Positions 57,595 through 64,000 of a DNA stretch of 64,000 nucleotides are shown piece by piece (position 1 is the first letter of the stretch; the number at the start of each line of letters is the position of its first letter). The notes below the pieces were generated by a model. It did not search any database. It was not told the origin of the DNA and was given only the letters and a program-made list of their open reading frames with translations. The translations under genes were made by a program, and so were the position numbers. This DNA comes from JAGWBF01 sp965116325. Its GTDB lineage: Bacteria > Chloroflexota > Dehalococcoidia > Lucifugimonadales > JAGWBF01. The stretch covers positions 1,302,001 through 1,366,000 of the forward strand of contig OZ220675.1 in the NCBI GenBank assembly GCA_965116325.1. The letters run 5' to 3'.

Positions 57595-58434
57595 TTATCG
57601 CTGGGTTTCGAGGCCTTCCAGCGCGCTCTCGTCCATGGAAAAGCTCTCATCCAGCGAGGGGAAGCTCCCGTCCATGACCTGGGAGGCGTATGAGGCCATC
57701 CCCTCGGACATTAGGGATGCTGCCTGGGCATAGCGCCGAGTGTGCTTGGGAACGAAGTCAGTGTAGAGCCCCATGATATCGTGAAAGACCTGCACCTGCC
57801 CATCGCAGTGGGGCCCGGCCCCGATGCCGATGGTAGGAATGGACAGCCTTTGGCTGATCTCCCGCGACAGCGGGGCAGGCACCAGCTCCAGCACTACCGA
57901 GAAGGCCCCGGCATCCTGCAAAGCCAAAGCATCGCTCATCAGCTCCCCGGCCTCACCCTTGTCCTTGCCGCGCACCCGGTAGCCGCCGTACTCGTTAACC
58001 GACTGGGGAGTCAGCCCTATGTGGCCCATCACAGGAATCCCGGCCTCCACCATGTGGTGCACGCTATCGGCCACCCGCGCGCCCCCTTCCAACTTCACCG
58101 CATGAGCATACCCTTCCTTGAGAAGGCGTCCCCCGTTGCGAAGGGCATCCTCGGCGCTGGCCTGGTAGGACATGAATGGTAGGTCGCCAACTATCAGGGC
58201 CTGCCGGGACCCCCGGCTTACAGCCCTTGTGTGGCTGATCATGTCGTCCATGGTCACATGGATGGTGGACTCGTACCCGAGCACCACCATGCCCAAGCTG
58301 TCACCCACCAGCAGCACAGGTATGCCGGCATCGTCGGCGATGCGCGCGGATGTGTAGTCGTATGCTGTCACAACGGGTATCCTACGCCCCTCGGCCTTCA
58401 TCCTTGCGATGTCTCTAACGCTGGTGCGACGCAT
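57595..58434 (-). CDS. panB: 3-methyl-2-oxobutanoate hydroxymethyltransferase
   Basis: The 279-residue TIM barrel makes ketopantoate from 2-oxoisovalerate and methylene-THF. VVTAYDYTSARIADDAGIPV, LVGDSLGMVVLGYEST, GIPVMGHIGLTPQSVNEYGG and PTIGIGAGPHCDGQVQVFHD are diagnostic, including the catalytic Glu region near VLELVPAPL. It starts at ATG 58434 and panC follows after 26 bases. Confidence 0.96.
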   Translation of the reverse strand: MRRTSVRDIARMKAEGRRIPVVTAYDYTSARIADDAGIPVLLVGDSLGMVVLGYESTIHVTMDDMISHTRAVSRGSRQALIVGDLPFMSYQASAEDALRNGGRLLKEGYAHAVKLEGGARVADSVHHMVEAGIPVMGHIGLTPQSVNEYGGYRVRGKDKGEAGELMSDALALQDAGAFSVVLELVPAPLSREISQRLSIPTIGIGAGPHCDGQVQVFHDIMGLYTDFVPKHTRRYAQAASLMSEGMASYASQVMDGSFPSLDESFSMDESALEGLETQR

Positions 58435-58513
58435 TCTTCGGGTCTCCTCTTGGGTGAGTCTGGTATGCGGCCGATGCGATCATCATGAAATAGATGCGCG
58501 ATTCTCCTGCCAC

Positions 58514-59383
58514 CTACCGGTCCTCCAGCAGGTTGGCAAGCTCATCGCTCATTGGGCACGATGGGTCCGGTCCCGCAGCCTCCAAGGAGTAACGGGCAAG
58601 GCTCTTGTACAGGGGAGCCAGGCCCGGAAGCCTCTCTTCCAGGGCGCCCAGGTGCCTGCCCACGGTTTCGGTGTCACCGCGGATCGCAGGGCCTGTCAGG
58701 CTGGCGGCGACTCCCGCCGACGCTATGTTGGCGAGGGTCGCCTGCATGATGGGCGCAATGATGGGCAGGGCATCCTCCTCGGGCACTCCCATTTCCCTCC
58801 ACATGTCGGCGACCACCTTGGTCAGGGCGGCCAAGTGCCCGCAGCTCATCACCGCCGAGGCATGGTACAAGGCCCTGTCCTGGGGCTCGATGTGGACCAC
58901 CCTGCATCCGAAAAGACCGGCCAGGTCTTCCAGGTAGCCGGCTAGCCAGCCGTCACCTTCGATAGCTACACCAGCCCCGCGGAACCGCCGAACAGCATCC
59001 TCAGGGGAGCTCACGCGGGCGAAGGTCTGGTAGGGATGAAAGGAGCCGACGGAAGCGCCCTGGAGAGACGCGCCCTGCAGGATATCCAGGGTATGGGCGC
59101 CGCTGCAGTGAACTACGCCGTGGCTTGATGACCAGTGCACTCCGCCCGCAACCTCGGCGATGGCCGAATCGGGAGTTGTGATGAATATGACATCGGCTGC
59201 GTCGACGGCTTCCTGGGGAGATTCAGTCCAGCGGCAGCCCTCCACCAGGGCTGCCAGCGCTTCAGCCGACCCGGCGCTGCGGCTGCAGACCACAGCAACG
59301 TTGCAGCCATGGGACTTCAGGCAGAGGGCCAAGGCTCTGCCCAGGGTGCCCGCGCCGATGATGCCGATGGCAGGAGCTTCCAT
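58514..59383 (-). CDS. Rossmann-fold DUF2520 dehydrogenase-like protein
   Basis: The 289-residue protein has the NAD(P) motif IGIIGAGTLGRALALCLKSH and VVCSRS. A C-terminal DUF2520 domain follows: VGSFHPYQTFARVSSPEDAV, then LYHASAVMSCGHLAALTKV. This family resembles F420-/ketopantoate-reductase-type enzymes. No panE is in the window, and its position beside panB and panC makes ketopantoate reduction a reasonable guess. The biochemical role remains unproven. Confidence 0.85.
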   Translation of the reverse strand: MEAPAIGIIGAGTLGRALALCLKSHGCNVAVVCSRSAGSAEALAALVEGCRWTESPQEAVDAADVIFITTPDSAIAEVAGGVHWSSSHGVVHCSGAHTLDILQGASLQGASVGSFHPYQTFARVSSPEDAVRRFRGAGVAIEGDGWLAGYLEDLAGLFGCRVVHIEPQDRALYHASAVMSCGHLAALTKVVADMWREMGVPEEDALPIIAPIMQATLANIASAGVAASLTGPAIRGDTETVGRHLGALEERLPGLAPLYKSLARYSLEAAGPDPSCPMSDELANLLEDR

Positions 59384-59384
59384 C

Positions 59385-60350
59385 CTATAGCTCCTCTACG
59401 GCAGGGATGCCACCCAGGCCTACGGCAGATTGCACAGCCCGCACCACTGCCTCGGCTACAACCTGGGTTGCAGCCACACCCAGCTGGGTGAGATTGGGCC
59501 GGTCGGGAACGGCGCCCGTAGCTAATGCAAATATGGAGTCCCCGTCGGCCATGGTGTGGCAGGGGCGTATGGCCAGGGCGAGGCCGTCGTGGCTGACCCT
59601 GGCCAGGTAGTGGGCCTCATCTTTGCTCAGCGTGGCGTTGGTCGCTACGACTCCGATGGTTGTGTTGGCGCCGGGCTGGGGCGATTCACTTTCCGGGAGA
59701 TGCAATATGGCCTCCACAGGGTCCATCATCTCGGTGCCCACCTCAAGCCTCGGGCCAGCTATGACCTTCCCGTTGCCGGGGTCGCAGATGCCTCCGTAGG
59801 AGTTGACAGCTATGATCGCCCCAACCCGTACATTTCCGGGCAAGTCATAACTGGCGGTGCCGATACCGCCCTTTATGGCCCAGCGCATACCGCGGGCCTT
59901 GGCCACGGTTGCCCCCGTGCCCGCCCCCACGCTGCCTTCCTCCAAGGCCTCAGCGGATGCCCGCTCACAAGCTGCATAGGCGTCCTTCGGGCCGGGTCGC
60001 GCGGCATCGGACAGCAGGTTCAGGTCGAAGATTATGGCAGCGGGCACTATGGGTATGACCCGCCTGCCCATGGTGTAGCCCGCCCCCTGCTCCTCCAGGT
60101 ACTGCATTACACCGGCCGCCGCGTCCAGGCCGAAGGCGCTCCCGCCGCTCAGGAGCACTCCATGGACCTGCTGAACAAGGCGTCCGGGGCCCAGAAGGTC
60201 AGTCTCCCTGGTGCCCGGAGCGCCTCCCCGGACATCGACCCCGGCGACAGCGCCTTGGCGACACAGAACAACGGTGCAGCCGGTGCCTCCGCCGAGGTCG
60301 GTGTGATGTCCGACCTCTATCCCGGCGACCTGGGTGATACTACCCTTCAT
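59385..60350 (-). CDS. P1-family (DmpA/BapA-type) peptidase
   Basis: The 321-residue Ntn-like autoprocessing protein has GIEVGHHTDLGGGTGCTVVL, GAPGTRETDLLGP, VLLSGGSAFGLDAAAGVMQY and GSVGAGTGATVAKARGMRWA. VVATNATLSKDEAHYLAR precedes the C-terminal half, where cleavage would free the nucleophile. Relatives hydrolyse N-terminal D-, glycine or beta-amino residues. It ends one base before the DUF2520 gene. A link to beta-alanine supply for PanC is inference. Confidence 0.88.
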   Translation of the reverse strand: MKGSITQVAGIEVGHHTDLGGGTGCTVVLCRQGAVAGVDVRGGAPGTRETDLLGPGRLVQQVHGVLLSGGSAFGLDAAAGVMQYLEEQGAGYTMGRRVIPIVPAAIIFDLNLLSDAARPGPKDAYAACERASAEALEEGSVGAGTGATVAKARGMRWAIKGGIGTASYDLPGNVRVGAIIAVNSYGGICDPGNGKVIAGPRLEVGTEMMDPVEAILHLPESESPQPGANTTIGVVATNATLSKDEAHYLARVSHDGLALAIRPCHTMADGDSIFALATGAVPDRPNLTQLGVAATQVVAEAVVRAVQSAVGLGGIPAVEEL

Positions 60351-60371
60351 CGGTAGGACGCACCGTGAACA

Positions 60372-60406
60372 AAAAGATTAGCACCTTCCCGCGCATGGGA
60401 AGGTGC
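60372..60406 (-). terminator. Rho-independent terminator of the HTH gene
   Basis: On the minus strand the stem GCACCTTCCC/GGGAAGGTGC (10 base pairs, six-base loop, 60406-60381) is followed by TAATCTTTTT. It lies between the HTH gene and the P1-peptidase gene. Confidence 0.8.
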
Positions 60407-60552
60407 ACAAAAGACAACCCTCTGTTTTTGCCGTCCCGGCCGGTAACGGTCCGGGCAGCCCCAAGACCCATCAACTAGCTCACCCCCGGAAAGGTAGATG
60501 GCAACTACATGATACCACCCCTCCGGGGGGCGTCAAGCTTCAGGGCCGAGCC

Positions 60553-60858
60553 CTAGGCAGCCTGAACAGCTTGAATGTTCTTGAATCCGCATCGCTGGAG
60601 TATTCTAAAGATGGTGCGCTGGCTGATGTCGAACCGGGCTGCCGCTTCGGGCACCGTCAGCTTCTGCATCCTCATTGCGGAGAGCACCTCTTCGTCCCTC
60701 TCCCGCCTCTTTTCCCTCTGGAACCATACCGGATCATCGTACTTGCACAAGGGAAGGGGGCATCTCAAGCACGATGGTGACACCTCACACCCATCATCAC
60801 GATAAGGAAACTCCTCGGGCACCGCATCAAGGACTGCTGCCGAACCGCGTTGTACCAT
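60553..60858 (-). CDS. Small Cys-rich HTH regulator
   Basis: The 101-residue protein has a central cysteine cluster (SPSCLRCPLPLCKYDDP) that could bind metal, a basic linker (REKRRERDEEVL) and a C-terminal helix-turn-helix (TVPEAAARFDISQRTIFRIL). I know no specific function. It is transcribed divergently from the dioxygenase beta subunit gene, and a 22-base palindrome lies between them, so it may regulate that promoter. Confidence 0.75.
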   Translation of the reverse strand: MVQRGSAAVLDAVPEEFPYRDDGCEVSPSCLRCPLPLCKYDDPVWFQREKRRERDEEVLSAMRMQKLTVPEAAARFDISQRTIFRILQRCGFKNIQAVQAA

Positions 60859-60936
60859 ATCTACACCTCGATCCCGTAATGTGATACTACGGAATCATAG
60901 AATATATGTTCTAATAATGCAAGGCATTTTCGGCAG

Positions 60937-60958
60937 AATTAGAACGAGTTTTCTAATT
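60937..60958 (+). promoter_or_regulatory. Palindromic operator between divergent genes
   Basis: AATTAGAA-CGAGTT-TTCTAATT has perfect eight-base arms. A separate half-site TTCTAAT lies at 60909-60915. The region is AT-rich and contains the divergent promoter area of the HTH gene and the dioxygenase subunit gene. Confidence 0.6.
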
Positions 60959-61101
60959 TGCGAAAATCTCGCGGCACCTTATTTCTCCATTCCCCGGCAG
61001 GCCAGGATATGGTTGCACGGGAGCGCAAGTTGCCGCAGAATGTTGCCGTCCAACTCCGCCAGCCCCTGAAGGCCGATATGCAGCGGAGAGGGAAGGGGCG
61101 T

Positions 61102-61644
61102 ATGCAGGACGACACGTTATCCTCAGTTCAGCACTTTCTCTACAGGGAAGCGCGTCTGCTGGACAGCCGGGAGTTCCGGCAGTGGCTGGACCTACTGGCC
61201 GAAGACCTGGACTATCGAATGGTCTCCCGGCGGTTCCGCTATCCAGCCTCCAGCAAAGCTATGACCACCAGGGAAAGGGAGCGCCAGCGCCCCATGGGTG
61301 AGCGCATCGAGAACGAGCTACCCCTCATGGAAGAGACCAAGAATTCCCTGGCCCTCCGGGTGGACCGCTTGGAAACCGGGATGGCATGGGCCGAAGACCC
61401 CCCATCCACAACCCGGCGTACCATATCCAACATAGAGGTGGAGCCGGGCAAGACCGATGCCGAGGTGGTCGTTTTCTCCAACTACGTGGTATATCGCACC
61501 CGGGGCGGGCCCGAGGCGGACCTGTACGTGGGAGGCCGGGAGGATGTCCTCCGCAGCATCGATGGTGCCTGGAGACTCGCCCGGAGAAAGGTCGTCCTCG
61601 ACCAGAGCAGTCTCTCCGCCAAGAACATCAGCACATTCTTCTAA
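61102..61644 (+). CDS. Aromatic-ring-hydroxylating dioxygenase beta subunit
   Basis: The 180-residue NTF2-like protein has VQHFLYREARLLDSREFRQW, LLAEDLDYRM and a C-terminal DGAWRLARRKVVLDQSSL, the pattern of small subunits of Rieske dioxygenases. They are usually structural partners of an alpha subunit. No alpha subunit, ferredoxin or reductase gene is adjacent, so it is an orphan here. I chose ATG 61102 because GGGAAGGGG lies four bases upstream; a frame start at 60958 overlaps the operator. Confidence 0.85.
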   Translation: MQDDTLSSVQHFLYREARLLDSREFRQWLDLLAEDLDYRMVSRRFRYPASSKAMTTRERERQRPMGERIENELPLMEETKNSLALRVDRLETGMAWAEDPPSTTRRTISNIEVEPGKTDAEVVVFSNYVVYRTRGGPEADLYVGGREDVLRSIDGAWRLARRKVVLDQSSLSAKNISTFF

Positions 61645-61703
61645 CCGCTACTGTAGCCAGACTTCGTTGCAATGAAACGTGTAGGTTTGATACCTGGGAT
61701 ATC

Positions 61704-61733
61704 TTGTCAGGTATACGGCGAAGGTGTTATAAA
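61704..61733 (+). promoter_or_regulatory. Promoter of dxs
   Basis: TTGTCA (61704-61709) and TATAAA (61728-61733) are spaced by 18 bases, 34 bases before the GTG start. Confidence 0.65.
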
Positions 61734-61767
61734 GTTGAGCTAGTCAACGATCTATCAGGAGACCTTG

Positions 61768-63666
61768 GTGGCCACCCGCCTCTTAGACCGAATCAACGAT
61801 CCAAAAGACCTGAAGAACCTGACCCATCGTGAGCTGGCCCAGGTAGCTCAGGAGGCCAGGGACACCATCATCTCGGTGATCACCCAGCGGGGGGGTCACT
61901 TGGCTTCCAACCTTGGAGTCGTCGAGCTAACCCTCGCCCTTCACCGGATGTTTGACAGCCCGAGAGACAGCATCGTGTGGGACACCACCAATCAGACCTA
62001 CACCCACAAGCTGGTGACCGGACGGCGGGACGAGTTCCAGAATATCCGCTTGGAGGGAGGACTCTCCGGTTTCGGTGAACCCATGGAGAGCCCCCACGAC
62101 ACCCTTTGCGCCGGCCATGCCGGTACAGGCCTTTCCATCGCCCTGGGTATTGCAGAAGCGACCGTGAACCGGCAGGTGGATTCATGGACGGTGGCGGTGG
62201 TGGGAGATGGGGCTATGACTTCCGGCTCCAGCTTCGAGGCCCTCAACAACATCATCCACCTGAACCCCGAAAAGCTCATCATCATCCTTAACGACAATGG
62301 GATGTCCATATCGGAGAACATAGGTTTCCTGACCAACTGGCGTAAACGCGTTATCACCCACCCCGAGTATGCCCCCATGGTGGAGCGCATGAAGGCCCTC
62401 TCCAAGAAGGTGCCCACGGGAGAGATGATGTACCGCCTGGTCAAGAGGTTCAGCACCGGTCTGGACGGGCTCATCGTACCCACCATGTTCTGGACCGAGA
62501 TGGGCTTCCAGTACCTGGGACCGGTGGATGGGCACGACTTCAAGCAGCTGGAGGAGACACTTCAGCAGGCGAAAAGCCCATCGGGCTCCGTCCCCGTGGT
62601 TCATGTGGTGACCCACAAAGGACACGGCTACGAGCCTGCCGAGGACGACCCCGTCAAGTTCCATCAGCCCAGCTCCCCCCTGGGAGACACATCGGGTGCT
62701 CCCACCTACTCCCATGTGTTCGCCCAGACCCTGGGTGGTCTCATGCGGGAAGATGAGTCAGTGGTTGGCATCAGCGCGGCCATGCTGGAGGGCACGGGCT
62801 TGGCCGAGCTGCAGGAGGAGTTCCCCGGCAGGGTGTTCGACGTGGGTATCGCCGAGCAGCATGCCGTAAGCATGGCTGCCGGCATGGCGTCCACAGGTCT
62901 CAATCCTTTCGTTTCCATATACTCCACCTTCCTGCAGAGAGCATTCGACCAAGTCCTGCACGATGTATGCCTGCAGAACCTTCCCGTCACCCTGATAGTG
63001 GACCGGGCCGGCATCGTCGGCGAAGATGGCAAGACCCACCACGGGGCCTTCGACCTTTCCTATTTGCGCTGCCTACCCAACGCGGTGGTGGCAGCCCCCA
63101 TGGATGAGAACGAGCTGCAACACCTGGTGTACACAGCGTATAAGCACCAGGGCCCCTTCGCTATCCGCATCGCCAGGGGCGCCGCCATCGGCACACCCTT
63201 AAGCGACGAGCTGAAGGAGCTGCCCCTGGGCAGGGGTTCCATCATTCGTGAAGGGCGCGATGTGGTGATCTTCGGCTTGGGGAAGGCGGCGACGGCGGCG
63301 CGGGAGGCGGCCGAGAAGCTGGCTGACTATGGCATAGCCTGCGGAGTGGTCAATCCCATCTTCGTGAAGCCCCTCGACATTGATCTGCTCACCCAGGCCG
63401 CACAGAGCACCGGCCGGATAGTAACCGTAGAGGAGAATGTGCTGGCCGGAGGGTTCGGCTCAGCTGTCCTGGAAGCCCTGGCTGAAGCTGGGCTGGACCA
63501 TATCCCCGTCCACCGCATCGGCATGCCCGATGCCTTTGTGGAGCACGGTACGGCAGCAGCCCAGAGGCAACGTCTTCACCTCGACTCCCAGGGCATAGTC
63601 GAGCAGGTCCTGGGAGCCTTTTTCACTGATGCAGCCTCGTCTCACGCGGGCAAGTCAGTCCGTTAG
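61768..63666 (+). CDS. dxs: 1-deoxy-D-xylulose-5-phosphate synthase
   Basis: The 632-residue TPP enzyme condenses pyruvate and glyceraldehyde-3-phosphate in the first step of the MEP isoprenoid pathway. GHLASNLGVVELTLALHRMF, AGHAGTGLSIALGIAEA, the TPP motif VVGDGAMTSGSSFEALNN and VFDVGIAEQHAVSMAAGMA (catalytic Glu) are present. The C-terminal domain ends normally. GTG 61768 is preferred because AGGAGA lies about five bases upstream; a TTG one codon earlier is possible. ispH of the same pathway lies convergently downstream. Confidence 0.96.
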   Translation: MATRLLDRINDPKDLKNLTHRELAQVAQEARDTIISVITQRGGHLASNLGVVELTLALHRMFDSPRDSIVWDTTNQTYTHKLVTGRRDEFQNIRLEGGLSGFGEPMESPHDTLCAGHAGTGLSIALGIAEATVNRQVDSWTVAVVGDGAMTSGSSFEALNNIIHLNPEKLIIILNDNGMSISENIGFLTNWRKRVITHPEYAPMVERMKALSKKVPTGEMMYRLVKRFSTGLDGLIVPTMFWTEMGFQYLGPVDGHDFKQLEETLQQAKSPSGSVPVVHVVTHKGHGYEPAEDDPVKFHQPSSPLGDTSGAPTYSHVFAQTLGGLMREDESVVGISAAMLEGTGLAELQEEFPGRVFDVGIAEQHAVSMAAGMASTGLNPFVSIYSTFLQRAFDQVLHDVCLQNLPVTLIVDRAGIVGEDGKTHHGAFDLSYLRCLPNAVVAAPMDENELQHLVYTAYKHQGPFAIRIARGAAIGTPLSDELKELPLGRGSIIREGRDVVIFGLGKAATAAREAAEKLADYGIACGVVNPIFVKPLDIDLLTQAAQSTGRIVTVEENVLAGGFGSAVLEALAEAGLDHIPVHRIGMPDAFVEHGTAAAQRQRLHLDSQGIVEQVLGAFFTDAASSHAGKSVR

Positions 63667-63680
63667 GCGGGCTGTGGCCC

Positions 63681-64000
63681 TCAGTCCCTGAGTTCCCGGG
63701 GAAGCACGAAGTTGACGTCCTCATCCACCCCGTCAATGGTTGTCACTGAATCGGGGGCCAGCGCGTCTATCACCGCCAGCACCATGTCCTCCGGAGTGGA
63801 TGCGCCGGACGTTATGCCAACCCTCGCCACACCATCGAACCATCCCATGTCCATCTCATCGGGGCCATTGATCAGGTAGGCCCTCACCCCATTGGCTTCG
63901 GCCACTTCCCGCAGGCGATTGCAGTTGGAGCTGTTCTCGGCGCCGATGACCAGGATGAGGTCGGTCATTTGCGAAAGCTGCTTTACGGCCTCCTGCCGGT
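63681..64000 (-). CDS. ispH: 4-hydroxy-3-methylbut-2-enyl diphosphate reductase, C-terminal part
   Basis: The frame is open to the right edge, so only about 105 C-terminal residues are seen. TRQEAVKQLSQ-type sequence (here RQEAVKQLSQMTDLILVIGA), then ENSSNCNRLREVAE and GITSGASTPEDMV, are IspH signatures, including the last cluster cysteine region and the substrate-binding SAST-like SGAST. IspH is the last enzyme of the MEP pathway. It ends 14 bases after dxs, tail to tail. Confidence 0.9.
   Translation of the reverse strand, partial: RQEAVKQLSQMTDLILVIGAENSSNCNRLREVAEANGVRAYLINGPDEMDMGWFDGVARVGITSGASTPEDMVLAVIDALAPDSVTTIDGVDEDVNFVLPRELRD

Overview
The window is a chromosomal segment of a free-living bacterium with high GC content and dense, conventional bacterial coding. 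There is no rRNA, tRNA or ribosomal marker beyond S16 to fix the taxonomy. Gene content suggests a Chloroflexota bacterium of the SAR202/Dehalococcoidia type: paired sulfopyruvate-decarboxylase-like subunits, many SDRs, an LLM flavin oxidoreductase, a molybdo-hydroxylase, a DUF5679-like small protein and short dispersed palindromic repeats. This placement is inference.

Layout. 1-4.9 kb: edge of sat (ATP sulfurylase), a split EamA transporter, comEA, ilvE with a clear promoter, plsY and two small membrane proteins, one of them a PAP2-like protein without catalytic residues. 5.1-8.6 kb: an orphan adenine methyltransferase with a lower-GC 3' half. 8.7-11.8 kb: a CoxG-like protein and leuS. 11.8-15.5 kb: a minus-strand operon with a TTGACC-N17-TATAAT promoter. 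It encodes a two-subunit TPP decarboxylase, a tiny membrane protein, a degenerate second TPP subunit and two SDRs. 15.7-24.1 kb: a cytidylate-kinase-like protein, selA, hflK with an unusually extended hflC, a DUF4160/DUF2442 pair and ftsH. 24.2-31.7 kb: glnA-gltB-gltD, a complete GS/GOGAT ammonium assimilation block with a TnrA/GlnR-like inverted repeat upstream. 31.7-33.0 kb: a duplicated repeat array and tenA.

33.1-36.5 kb is the most unusual locus. It holds a Fur-family regulator, a lipoprotein in which an AztD-like propeller is inserted between the two lobes of a ZnuA-type zinc-binding protein, and a DUF5679-like protein that has lost all its cysteines. Two near-identical 17-bp operator-like sites (GATAC-N4-TATCATCA) mark the regulator and the lipoprotein. 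It reads as a zinc-limitation response locus.

36.7-43.9 kb: glycolate oxidase glcDEF, a repeat-rich lipoprotein, an alanine/serine-glyoxylate aminotransferase and a divergent SDR. 44.0-46.8 kb: NAD(P)HX repair enzyme, acpS, metF. 46.9-53.0 kb: molybdenum hydroxylase (FAD, 2Fe-2S and Mo subunits) with xdhC and a MocA-like maturation enzyme, split by a repeat cluster. 53.1-54.2 kb: rpsP-khpA-rimM. 54.2-56.5 kb: an SMP-30 protein, two tiny desulforedoxin-like proteins and an LLM oxidoreductase. 56.7-60.4 kb: panC, panB, a DUF2520 dehydrogenase and a P1-family peptidase, probably a coenzyme A precursor cluster. 60.5-61.6 kb: a small Cys-rich HTH protein divergent from an orphan dioxygenase beta subunit, with a palindromic operator between them. 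61.7-64 kb: dxs convergent with the edge of ispH, both in the MEP isoprenoid pathway.

No CRISPR array, transposase, integrase or prophage gene was seen. The two longest gene-free stretches (31.7-32.3 and 48.7-49.3 kb) are filled by short inverted repeats.
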